The notes under the pieces: model-generated
The model's database searches: none
Told to the model about the DNA's origin: nothing
What the model saw: the letters and a program-made list of their open reading frames with translations, nothing else
Part shown: positions 17,814 through 25,364 of the stretch, piece after piece
How the letters are laid out: every line of letters starts with the position of its first letter
How positions within the stretch are numbered: the first letter of the stretch is position 1
Assembly (NCBI GenBank): GCA_020247305.1
Contig: JADCJE010000047.1
Coordinates: forward strand, 62,001 to 126,000
Reading direction: 5' to 3'
Length of the DNA: 64,000 nt
DNA from: Phycisphaerales bacterium
GTDB lineage: Bacteria > Planctomycetota > UBA1135 > UBA2386
Program-made: the position numbers and the translations under genes

Positions 17814-18805
17814 ACGAGGCGCTGCCGCTACAGGACCTGGTCGGACTGGTCCGGCCGCAGATCGAGCGGCTCAACCGCGAGCTGCTGCAGGACCTGGCCC
17901 CCGGCCACCGCGAGATGCTGCCGCTCGTCGAGCACGTCGGCGGCTTCCGCGGCAAGCAGCTGCGCCCGGTGCTGACGTTCCTGTCGGGCATGGCGGCGCA
18001 GGGCGCTTCGCACGGCGGCGGGCTCGGCGACGACGTGCTCACGGTCGCCAAGGTCGTCGAACTGCTGCACACCGCGACGCTGGTGCACGACGACGTGCTC
18101 GACGGCGCCAACGTCCGCCGCCGCATCCCGACGGTCAACCAGATGGCCGGCGTCGAGGTCGCGGTGCTGCTCGGCGACTACATCTACGCCAAGGCCTTCC
18201 ACATGGCCGTGCAGCTGCCGGATCCGACGGCGGCGCGCTGGCTCGCGGAGACCGTGCGCGTCATCTGCCAGGGCGAGATCACGCAGGTCCTGCACCGCTT
18301 CGACTTCGCCTGGAACGAGACCAAGTACTTCCAGGTCATCGCCGAGAAGACGGCGAGCCTGTACGCGGCCGCCTGCCGGCTCGGCGCCCACTACGCCGGC
18401 GGCAACGAGGGCCGGCAGCGGGCGCTCGAGGAGTACGGCCTCGAGCTCGGCATCGCCTTCCAGATCGTCGACGACTGCCTCGACCTCGACGGCGACGAGC
18501 GCGTGGTCGGCAAGTCGCTCGGCACCGACCTCAGCAAGGGCAAGATCACGCTGCCGATGCTGTGGCTGCTGCAGCGGGGCGCGGCCGACGCGGCGCGCTT
18601 GCGCGACGTGCTCGGCAAGAGCGAAGCCGAGGCGCTGCGGCGGCTGCGCGCCGAGTTCCCGCTGGAGCACGCCATCGCCTACGCGATGGAGGAGGCCGAG
18701 CGGCGCATCAAGAAGGCGCAGGCGTCGCTGACGTCGCTGCCGCCGGGTCCCGCCCGCGACGCCCTGCACCAGCTCGCCGGCTTCGTGCTGACCCGCCGCG
18801 TCTGA
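17810..18805 (+). CDS. Polyprenyl diphosphate synthase (octaprenyl type)
   Basis: A 331-residue trans-isoprenyl diphosphate synthase that extends prenyl chains with isopentenyl diphosphate, usually for quinone side chains. The first Asp-rich motif is HDDVLDGANVRRR and the second is FQIVDDCLDLDGD; GGFRGKQLRP and the KGKITLPML loop are typical. The GTG start at 17810 overlaps the tatA stop. The next operon makes cytochrome c, so a role in respiratory quinone supply is reasonable. Chain length cannot be read by eye. Confidence 0.92.
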   Translation: MNEALPLQDLVGLVRPQIERLNRELLQDLAPGHREMLPLVEHVGGFRGKQLRPVLTFLSGMAAQGASHGGGLGDDVLTVAKVVELLHTATLVHDDVLDGANVRRRIPTVNQMAGVEVAVLLGDYIYAKAFHMAVQLPDPTAARWLAETVRVICQGEITQVLHRFDFAWNETKYFQVIAEKTASLYAAACRLGAHYAGGNEGRQRALEEYGLELGIAFQIVDDCLDLDGDERVVGKSLGTDLSKGKITLPMLWLLQRGAADAARLRDVLGKSEAEALRRLRAEFPLEHAIAYAMEEAERRIKKAQASLTSLPPGPARDALHQLAGFVLTRRV

Positions 18806-19000
18806 CGCCGGCGCGTCGGCGTCGTTCTTGCGCCAAACCCGCAACGCGGGGCGTCGGCGTGGAATTGTCGCCGGCTGCGGCGCGTTGTGCCGCCAATCCC
18901 TGCCGCCGCACGCCGGACCGACGCCCAGGAACCGGGTTGCGGGGTCGTACCGCAGCGGCCTAACTCGTACCTTCTGAGCCCTTCCCCGCGGTCCCGGTCG

Positions 19001-20158
19001 ATGCGCTTCCGCCAACACGTCTTCGCCGTCCTGGCTCTCTCCGCCGCCTGCAGTCCGCCGAACACCGGCGAGTTCGGGCCGCCCAAGCAACTGCGCAAGG
19101 ACCAGCGCCCGACGGTCTGGGACGCGCCCGCCAAGGATCGGCTGGGCCTGCCCGAGATGGGGCCAGCGGCCGGCGGTGGCAGTGCTGGCGCCGGTGGCGC
19201 GGCGGCCGCGGCCGCGAAGGTGTGGGTCGGCGATACGCCCGCCGGTTGGGAGACGCGGCCGACGCGGCAGTTCCGCGACGCGGTGTGGGCGATCCCGAGC
19301 GCGCCCGACGCGGAGGTCTACCTGACCGTCGGCGTCGGTGGCGGCGTCGCCGGCAACCTGGCGCGCTGGTACACGCAGCAGTTCGGCCTCGCCCAGGTTC
19401 CCGCCGTCGAGGCGCTGCCGGTCGTCGAGCTCGCCGGCAAGCCGGCGCGGCTCGCCGAGATGAAGGGCACCTTCGGCGGCAAGGCCGGGTGGGGGGCGTT
19501 GATCGCCTTCTATGCCGAGGGCGACAGCGTGACGTCGTTCAAGTTCACCGGCCCCGCGGCGGTCGTCGACGGCAACCGCGACACGTTCCTGGCGCTGGCG
19601 AAGTCGCTGCGGGCCGCGACGGCGAGCCCGGATCCGAAGGCGCCGCCGATCCAGCCCGGCCAGCCGATGCCGAGCACGCATCCGGACGTCGGCCAGCAGC
19701 CCGGCGCGACGCCGTCGGCTGGCGCGCCGGCGGCGGTGGCGACGGGGCCGATCGAGGCCAGTGCGGCCGCCGGCTGGCGGCCCAAGGCCGGCAGCAGCAA
19801 GTGGCACCACCACGAGTTCGGCGCCGGCGCCGAGGTGTACGTCAGCCAGCTCGGCGGCGGCCTCAAGGACACGCTCGACATCTGGCGCGGCGAGATGGGG
19901 CAGGCGCCGCTCGCGGCGGATGCGTTCGCCAACCTTCCGCGCACGGTGTTCCTCGGCGACGACGCGGTCCTGCTCGACCTCGCCGGCGACTTCCGCAGCT
20001 TCTCGGGCAAGCAGATCCAAGGCGCCCGCATGCTGGTCGCCGCGCGCGAGGAGAACAGCGCCATCACGTTCGCCAAGCTCGTCGGGCCGGCCGCGGACGT
20101 TGGCGCCGCCGCTGCCGACTTCGCGGCCTTCTGCCGCTCGGCGAGGAAGGCGCAATGA
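19001..20158 (+). CDS. Lipoprotein heading the cytochrome c maturation operon
   Basis: A 385-residue protein with a lipoprotein signal peptide (lipobox LSAAC, Cys about residue 16). Two copies of a similar domain are visible. Each starts with a Trp-containing GW phrase (AGWETRPTRQFRDAVW; AGWRPKAGSSKWHHHEF), continues with evY(L/V) and a small-residue turn, and ends with a LV-x3-aFLALAKSLR or FAAFCRSARKA helix. They are joined by a Pro-rich linker. Its TGA overlaps the ResB start by 4 bases, so it is probably translationally coupled to cytochrome c assembly. Role unknown. Confidence 0.7.
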   Translation: MRFRQHVFAVLALSAACSPPNTGEFGPPKQLRKDQRPTVWDAPAKDRLGLPEMGPAAGGGSAGAGGAAAAAAKVWVGDTPAGWETRPTRQFRDAVWAIPSAPDAEVYLTVGVGGGVAGNLARWYTQQFGLAQVPAVEALPVVELAGKPARLAEMKGTFGGKAGWGALIAFYAEGDSVTSFKFTGPAAVVDGNRDTFLALAKSLRAATASPDPKAPPIQPGQPMPSTHPDVGQQPGATPSAGAPAAVATGPIEASAAAGWRPKAGSSKWHHHEFGAGAEVYVSQLGGGLKDTLDIWRGEMGQAPLAADAFANLPRTVFLGDDAVLLDLAGDFRSFSGKQIQGARMLVAAREENSAITFAKLVGPAADVGAAAADFAAFCRSARKAQ

Positions 20159-21456
20159 CCGCCGCCACCGCCGCCTCGTCGCCGGTCGCGCGCGCGCTGG
20201 CGCTGCTCGGCTCGATGAAGCTCTCGGTCTGGCTGCTGCTGCTGCTGGCGGCGCTGACGTGGCTCGGCACGCTGGCCCAGGTCGGCAAGAGCACGCACGA
20301 GGTGCAGCGCGAGTACTTCGAGTCGTGGTTCGTGGTCGCGGAGCTGCCGTTGTCGGTATGGGGGCACGCGCTGTACCTGCGCGACGACGGCACGCCGTGG
20401 CAGCTGCGCATCCCGCTGCCCGGCGCCTACCCGGTGATGGCGCTGTTCTGTGTCAACCTGATCGTCGGCGGCCTCCTGCGCATGAAGTGGAGCTGGCGCA
20501 ACGCCGGCATCCTGGTGACGCACATCGGCATCGTGCTGCTGCTGGTGGCTGGCGCCGTGAAGCTGCACGCCTCGTACTCCGGCATGCTCGCGGTGTACGA
20601 GCATCCCGCCGCCGAAGGCCAGCGCCTCGCCAGCCGGCAGTACGAGGCGGCGAACTTCATCAGCTTCCACGACTACGAGCTGGCGCTGCTGGTCGACCGC
20701 GGCGAGTCGATCGAAGAGCGGCTCGTGCCCGAGTCGACGCTGTGGGCGGCGCGCGGCGACGGCGCCGTGACGCTGCGCGCCGACGGCCTGCCGTTCACCG
20801 TCGAGGTGCGGCATTTCGTCGACCACGCGTCGGTGCTGCCGAAGGGCCCGATGGTGCAGACGCGCATGCCGGTCGTCGACGGCGCGTTCGTGCGCGCCGA
20901 GTCGTGGCCGGTGGGCGTGCAACCGAAGAGCGAAGCCGAGATCCCGGCCTGCTACGTCACCGTCCGCAGCGACGCCGGCGACCGCTTCGAGGCGATCCTG
21001 TCCGGCGACCCGCGCGTGCCCAAGGACCGCAACCGCTACCCGTTCCCGTTCACGGTGCGCGGCCAGCGCTACGGCCTCGACCTGCGCGCCGTGGTCTACG
21101 ACTTGCCGTTCGCGGTGCGGCTCGACAAGTTCCAGAAGCTCGACCACCCGGGCACCATGTCGCCGCGCGACTTCCGCAGCTTCGTCACGGTCGCCGACGC
21201 GGCCGGCAGCCAGGAGGCGCAGATCTTCATGAACAACCCGCTGCGGCGCGACGGCTACGTCGTCTACCAGACCAACTGGGGGCCGCAGCCGGCGGGCGGG
21301 CCGCCGTGGTACTCGGTGTTCGAGGTGGCGTGGAACCCCTCGGACGTGTGGCCGGCGATCGCCTGCATCGTGATCTGGATCGGCCTGTTCCTGCACTTCG
21401 GCAAGAAGCTGCTCGGCTTCCTCGACTCCTCGGCGCGCGCGTCGCTCAACCAATGA
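20155..21456 (+). CDS. ResB-like cytochrome c biogenesis protein
   Basis: A 433-residue membrane protein resembling ResB (Ccs1/CcsB) of system II cytochrome c maturation, which delivers haem to apocytochrome c. It starts with LALLGSMKLSVWLLLLLAALTWLG, the first helix of the family. Two more helices follow by residue 150, then a large extracytoplasmic beta-rich domain and a last helix (VWPAIACIVIWIGLFL). The segment FMNNPLRRDGYVVYQTNW is a clear ResB hallmark. Starts and stops overlap its neighbours by 4 bases on both sides. Confidence 0.88.
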   Translation: MTAATAASSPVARALALLGSMKLSVWLLLLLAALTWLGTLAQVGKSTHEVQREYFESWFVVAELPLSVWGHALYLRDDGTPWQLRIPLPGAYPVMALFCVNLIVGGLLRMKWSWRNAGILVTHIGIVLLLVAGAVKLHASYSGMLAVYEHPAAEGQRLASRQYEAANFISFHDYELALLVDRGESIEERLVPESTLWAARGDGAVTLRADGLPFTVEVRHFVDHASVLPKGPMVQTRMPVVDGAFVRAESWPVGVQPKSEAEIPACYVTVRSDAGDRFEAILSGDPRVPKDRNRYPFPFTVRGQRYGLDLRAVVYDLPFAVRLDKFQKLDHPGTMSPRDFRSFVTVADAAGSQEAQIFMNNPLRRDGYVVYQTNWGPQPAGGPPWYSVFEVAWNPSDVWPAIACIVIWIGLFLHFGKKLLGFLDSSARASLNQ

Positions 21457-23480
21457 GGCCCTTCGCCATGCATCGGTTCCTCGTGTCCGTCGTCCTGGCG
21501 GCCGTCGCGCTGCTCGCCTCGTGCAGCCGCCAGCCCCCGCGCCTGCAGGGCGAGCTCGAGCGCGCCGCGCCCTGGCCGGCCGACTTCGTCGCGCGCTTCG
21601 GCGCGCTGCCGCTGCAGCACGAGGGCCGCGTGATGCCGTTCGCGACGCTGGCGGCGACGACGCTGTACGCGGTGCACGGCCGCCGCGACGTGCAGTTCGT
21701 CGCCCCGGCGGCGGCGGTCGATGGCGAGATCCCGACGCTGCGCACCGTCAAGCTGTCGCCGACCGAGTGGCTGCTCGACGTCTGGTGCTTCCCCGGGCAG
21801 GCCGAGCGGTACCCGCTGTTCCGCATCGAGAACGTCGGCGTGCTCGAAGTGCTCGGCTTCCAGCACGACGGCCAGACGCAGGGCTTCGAGTACCTGCCGT
21901 ACGGCCAACTGGCCGCGCAAGGCCAGAAGCTGCAGGACGCCGCGCAGGCGGCCGAACGCAAGCCGCAGCCGCGCCGCAGCGCCGTCGACGACCACGTGAT
22001 CCGGTTGTTCCGCCAACTGCTGATCTACCACCGCCTGCACCAGCAACTCGCCGCGCTGCAGGGCGAGATGCAGGTCGACGGCGAGGCGCTGCGCGCGCTG
22101 TTCGACGGCGCGACGAAGCTGCGCCTCGAAGGCCTGCTGCAGAAGGCGGACGCCTTCCGGGCCTATGTCAAGCAGGCCGGCGAGCAGTTCGAGGACGAGA
22201 AGCACGGCAACCTGTCGCAGCTGCTCCTGTTCCTCAGCGAAGCGGCGTCGTCCGCCGCCGGCCCGGCGCTGCTGCCGCCGCTGCTGCCGCGCGCGCAGGC
22301 CGACACCTGGCACACGGTGCCGGAGGCGATCGACCGAGCCATGCGCGGCGGCGCCGACGTGCCGCACGCGGCGATGATCGGGCGCCTGCAGGACGGCCTG
22401 CTGGCCAAGGACATGAAGGAACGCGTCGGATCGCTCGACGCGTACCGCGCTGCCGTGGCCGCGGCCGCCGCCGCGCGCGGCGAAGGCGAGACGGTCGCGC
22501 TGGAGTCGTACTACTACGGCGCGAACTGGCACTTCCACGCGATGATGACGTTCGTCGCCGGCTTCCTGCTCGCTGTCGCCGCCTGCGCGCTGCCGCGCAA
22601 CCGCCTGCTGTGGGGGCTGGCGATGGGGTTCGGCGCGCTGGCCGTCGGCATGCTCGTCGCCGACGTCTGGCTGCGCTGCCTGATCACCGGCCATCCGCCG
22701 ATCACGCGCCTGTACGACACGTTCCTGTTCATCGGCGGCGTCGGCGCGCTGACGCTGCTGATCGCCGAGTGGCTGCTGCGCCGGCGCGTGGCGCTGGTGC
22801 TGGCGCTGTTCTGCGGCGCGCTGTTCATCTTCTTCGCGCGCCTGTTCGAGGTCGCCGACGGCCAGGACACGATGAAGCCGCTGCAGGCGGTGCTGCTCAG
22901 CAACTTCTGGCTCGGCGTGCACGTGCCGACGATGAACATCGGCTATGCCGCCGGCGTCGCCGCTGCGCTGGTCGCGATGGCATGGATCGCCGTGCGCGCG
23001 CTGCGCATCGACCACCCCGACGCGCCGCTCGCCAAGTCGCTGTACCGGATGGCCTACGGCGTCACCTGCTTCAGCCTCGCGACGTCCGTCGTCGGCACCA
23101 TCCTCGGCGGCGTGTGGGCCAACGACTCGTGGGGCCGCTTCTGGGGCTGGGACCCGAAGGAGAACGGGGCGTTGCTGATCTGCCTCGCGCAGATCGCGCT
23201 GCTGCACGCGCGCATGAGCGGCATGGTCCGCGACGCGGGCTTCGCGCTGTGGACCGTCGTCACCGGCGCGATCGTCGTGTTCAGCTGGTTCCACACCAAC
23301 CTGCTCGGCGTCGGCCTGCATGCCTACGGCTTCTCCAGCGAACTGCTGACCGGCGTATGGGTCAGCTACACGGTCCTCGGCGTGTTCTTCACCGTCGGCG
23401 CGGTCGACGTGCTGCTGCGGCCGAAGCCGGCGCCATTCGAGCGGGCGCCGTCCGGCGGCGCGCTGGCGGCCGGACGTTAG
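21453..23480 (+). CDS. CcsA-like haem exporter with a large N-terminal lipoprotein-like domain
   Basis: A 675-residue protein. The C-terminal part (from about 360) is a CcsA/ResC multi-pass module with the haem-binding WGRFWGWDPKE motif, His in SWFHTNLLG and about eight helices. The first 350 residues start with a lipoprotein-type signal (LLASC, Cys about 24) and form a soluble domain (QHEGRVMPFATLA, SPTEWLLDVW) that classical CcsA lacks. The start at 21453 overlaps the ResB stop by 4 bases; ATG 21468 is possible. Together with ResB it forms a complete system II pair. Confidence 0.9.
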   Translation: MRPFAMHRFLVSVVLAAVALLASCSRQPPRLQGELERAAPWPADFVARFGALPLQHEGRVMPFATLAATTLYAVHGRRDVQFVAPAAAVDGEIPTLRTVKLSPTEWLLDVWCFPGQAERYPLFRIENVGVLEVLGFQHDGQTQGFEYLPYGQLAAQGQKLQDAAQAAERKPQPRRSAVDDHVIRLFRQLLIYHRLHQQLAALQGEMQVDGEALRALFDGATKLRLEGLLQKADAFRAYVKQAGEQFEDEKHGNLSQLLLFLSEAASSAAGPALLPPLLPRAQADTWHTVPEAIDRAMRGGADVPHAAMIGRLQDGLLAKDMKERVGSLDAYRAAVAAAAAARGEGETVALESYYYGANWHFHAMMTFVAGFLLAVAACALPRNRLLWGLAMGFGALAVGMLVADVWLRCLITGHPPITRLYDTFLFIGGVGALTLLIAEWLLRRRVALVLALFCGALFIFFARLFEVADGQDTMKPLQAVLLSNFWLGVHVPTMNIGYAAGVAAALVAMAWIAVRALRIDHPDAPLAKSLYRMAYGVTCFSLATSVVGTILGGVWANDSWGRFWGWDPKENGALLICLAQIALLHARMSGMVRDAGFALWTVVTGAIVVFSWFHTNLLGVGLHAYGFSSELLTGVWVSYTVLGVFFTVGAVDVLLRPKPAPFERAPSGGALAAGR

Positions 23481-23535
23481 GAGCCTGCGTCACGGCGGTC
23501 GACGTCGGCCGACGCGCGTCAATCGACGCAGACTC
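23481..23535. terminator. Bidirectional terminator candidate between ccsA-like gene and folD
   Basis: GAGCCTGCGTC (23481-23491) and GACGCAGACTC (23525-23535) pair at 10 of 11 positions. The 33-base loop between them has its own GTCG/CGAC pairing. It fills the gap between two converging genes. Confidence 0.5.
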
Positions 23536-23548
23536 CGTGCGCCCGGCG

Positions 23549-24391
23549 TCAGACGGTCGCGCCGGCGGCGCGCAGCGTGTTTCGCATCAGCATCGCCACG
23601 GTCACTGGACCGACGCCGCCCGGCACCGGCGTGATCCAGCCGGCGACGTCCGCGGCCGAGGCGAAGTCGACGTCGCCGACGATCCTGCCGTCGGGGCCCT
23701 GGTTGATGCCCACGTCGATGACGCAGGCGCCCGGCTTGATCATGTCGCCGTGCACGAGTCCCGCCTTGCCGACGGCGACGACCAGGATGTCGGCGCGGCG
23801 CGTGTGGTCGACGAGCCGGCGCGTGCCGACGTGGCAGACCGTCACCGTCGACAGGCGGTGCAGCAGCAGCACGGCGATCGGCTTGCCGACGATCTCGCTG
23901 TGGCCCACGACGACGGTCTCCGCCCCGCGCAGGTCCATGCCGGTCGACAGCGCGAGGTGCTGCGCGGCGGCGGCGGTGCACGGCGGCAGGGTGGGCTCGC
24001 GGTAGAGGATCGCGCCCATGTTCGCCGGGTGCATGCCCTCGACGTCCTTGTGCGGATCGATCGCCGACTGCACCACGCGCGGGTCGATGCCCGGCGGCAG
24101 CGGCCGCTGCACCAGCACGCCGGCGACCTCCGGTCGGCCGTTGAGTTCGCGGATCGCCGCCAACAGGTCCGCCTCGGTGGCCGCGAGCGGCAGGTTGCGC
24201 ACCTCCATCTCGATGCCGACCTCGGCGGCGGCGCGCTGCTGGTTGCGCACGTACACGGCGGCGGCCGGGTTCTGGCCGATCTCGATCGACACCAGGCGGA
24301 TCGGCTGCGGACCCAGTTGGCCGCGGGCGGCGCGCAGTTTCTCGCGCATCTGCTGGGCGATCTGTCGGCCGTCGAGTATTTGGGCGGGCAC
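23549..24391 (-). CDS. folD: FolD-type methylenetetrahydrofolate dehydrogenase, cyclohydrolase Lys missing
   Basis: A 280-residue FolD homologue. FolD normally interconverts 5,10-methylene-, methenyl- and 10-formyl-tetrahydrofolate with NADP. Family features include VQRPLPPGID, KDVEGMHPAN, the Rossmann part VVGHSEIVGKP and WITPVPGGVGPVT. In the signature YVRNQQRAAAEVGI, the catalytic Lys four residues after the Tyr is Gln, and the usual KDVDG is KDVEG. In studied enzymes that Lys is needed for cyclohydrolase but not dehydrogenase activity. The GTG start at 24391 has GGAG about 8 bases upstream and gives the canonical xAQILDG start. Confidence 0.9.
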   Translation of the reverse strand: MPAQILDGRQIAQQMREKLRAARGQLGPQPIRLVSIEIGQNPAAAVYVRNQQRAAAEVGIEMEVRNLPLAATEADLLAAIRELNGRPEVAGVLVQRPLPPGIDPRVVQSAIDPHKDVEGMHPANMGAILYREPTLPPCTAAAAQHLALSTGMDLRGAETVVVGHSEIVGKPIAVLLLHRLSTVTVCHVGTRRLVDHTRRADILVVAVGKAGLVHGDMIKPGACVIDVGINQGPDGRIVGDVDFASAADVAGWITPVPGGVGPVTVAMLMRNTLRAAGATV

Positions 24392-24456
24392 CGGCGGGCT
24401 CCGTGGGTTGGTGGCGCGCCGGACGATAGCGAAGCCGCCGCTGCGGCGCATTGCCC

Positions 24457-25317
24457 ATGAGCTACCCGGAGCGCTTTCGCCTGCCGTTGCCGTCCGCGAC
24501 GCGGGCGCTGTTCCTCGCCAACATCGCGGTCTTCCTCGCCAACGCGCTGCTGGTCGGCAAGCTCAGTGATCCCGGCCGCGGCGGGTGGTTCGCGTTCTCG
24601 TGGGACGGCATGTGGTCCGGCTACGGCCTCGGCGCGCTGCGCGTCGTCACCTACCAGTTCACGCACAGCTTCGCCGACGTCATGCACCTGCTGACGAACA
24701 TGCTGGCGCTGTGGGTTTTCGGCCCGATCGTCGAATCGCGGCTCGGCAGCGCCGGGACCTGGAAGCTCTACCTCGCCGGCGGCGCGTGCGGCGCGCTCGG
24801 GCACCTCGCGGCCGCCGCCTGGATGGGCGCGTCGCACGTCTCGCTCGTCGGCGCCAGCGGCGCGTGCTACGGCCTGATGCTCTACGCCGCCTGCGTCGCG
24901 CCGCAGGCCACGATCGTCTTCTTCATCGTGCAGATGCCGTTGTGGGCCCTCGCGGCGCTGCTCGTCGGCATCGGCGTCTACGCGATGTTCGTCGAACTCG
25001 CCGTCGGCTACGGCGGCGGCGTCGCGCACAGCGCCCACCTCGGCGGCGCGGCGCTCGGCTACGCGGCGTGGCGCCTCGGCTGGTTCGTCGGCTGGCGCGA
25101 GTTGGCCGGCGACGGGCCGCAGTGGCCCTGGCAGCGCTGGGCGGCGGCTTGGCGGCGGCGGCAGCAGGCGCGCCGGCAGGCGGCGGGCGCGGCGGCGGCC
25201 GGCAAGCTCGACGCCATCCTCGCCAAGGTCAAGTCGTCCGGGCTGTCGGCCTTGACGCCCGAAGAGCGGCGGTTCCTGGAGCAGGAGAGCGAGCGCAGCC
25301 GCAAGCGCGGCGTGTGA
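24457..25317 (+). CDS. Rhomboid-family intramembrane serine protease
   Basis: A 286-residue polytopic protein. The catalytic Ser is S134 in GASGACYG and the catalytic His is in HSAHLGGAALG (H191/H194, the latter fitting best). The loop/helix motif HLLTNMLALWVFGP is present. About six transmembrane helices span residues 20-215. The cytoplasmic tail ends with a short module (LDAILAKVKSSGLSALTPEE) common in bacterial rhomboids. ATG 24457 is chosen over TTG 24451. It is divergent from folD with a 65-bp gap. Substrate unknown. Confidence 0.9.
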   Translation: MSYPERFRLPLPSATRALFLANIAVFLANALLVGKLSDPGRGGWFAFSWDGMWSGYGLGALRVVTYQFTHSFADVMHLLTNMLALWVFGPIVESRLGSAGTWKLYLAGGACGALGHLAAAAWMGASHVSLVGASGACYGLMLYAACVAPQATIVFFIVQMPLWALAALLVGIGVYAMFVELAVGYGGGVAHSAHLGGAALGYAAWRLGWFVGWRELAGDGPQWPWQRWAAAWRRRQQARRQAAGAAAAGKLDAILAKVKSSGLSALTPEERRFLEQESERSRKRGV

Positions 25318-25364
25318 GGCGACGGATCGGGCGGTAGCATCGCCAAGACCCGAGGCCCACGCCG

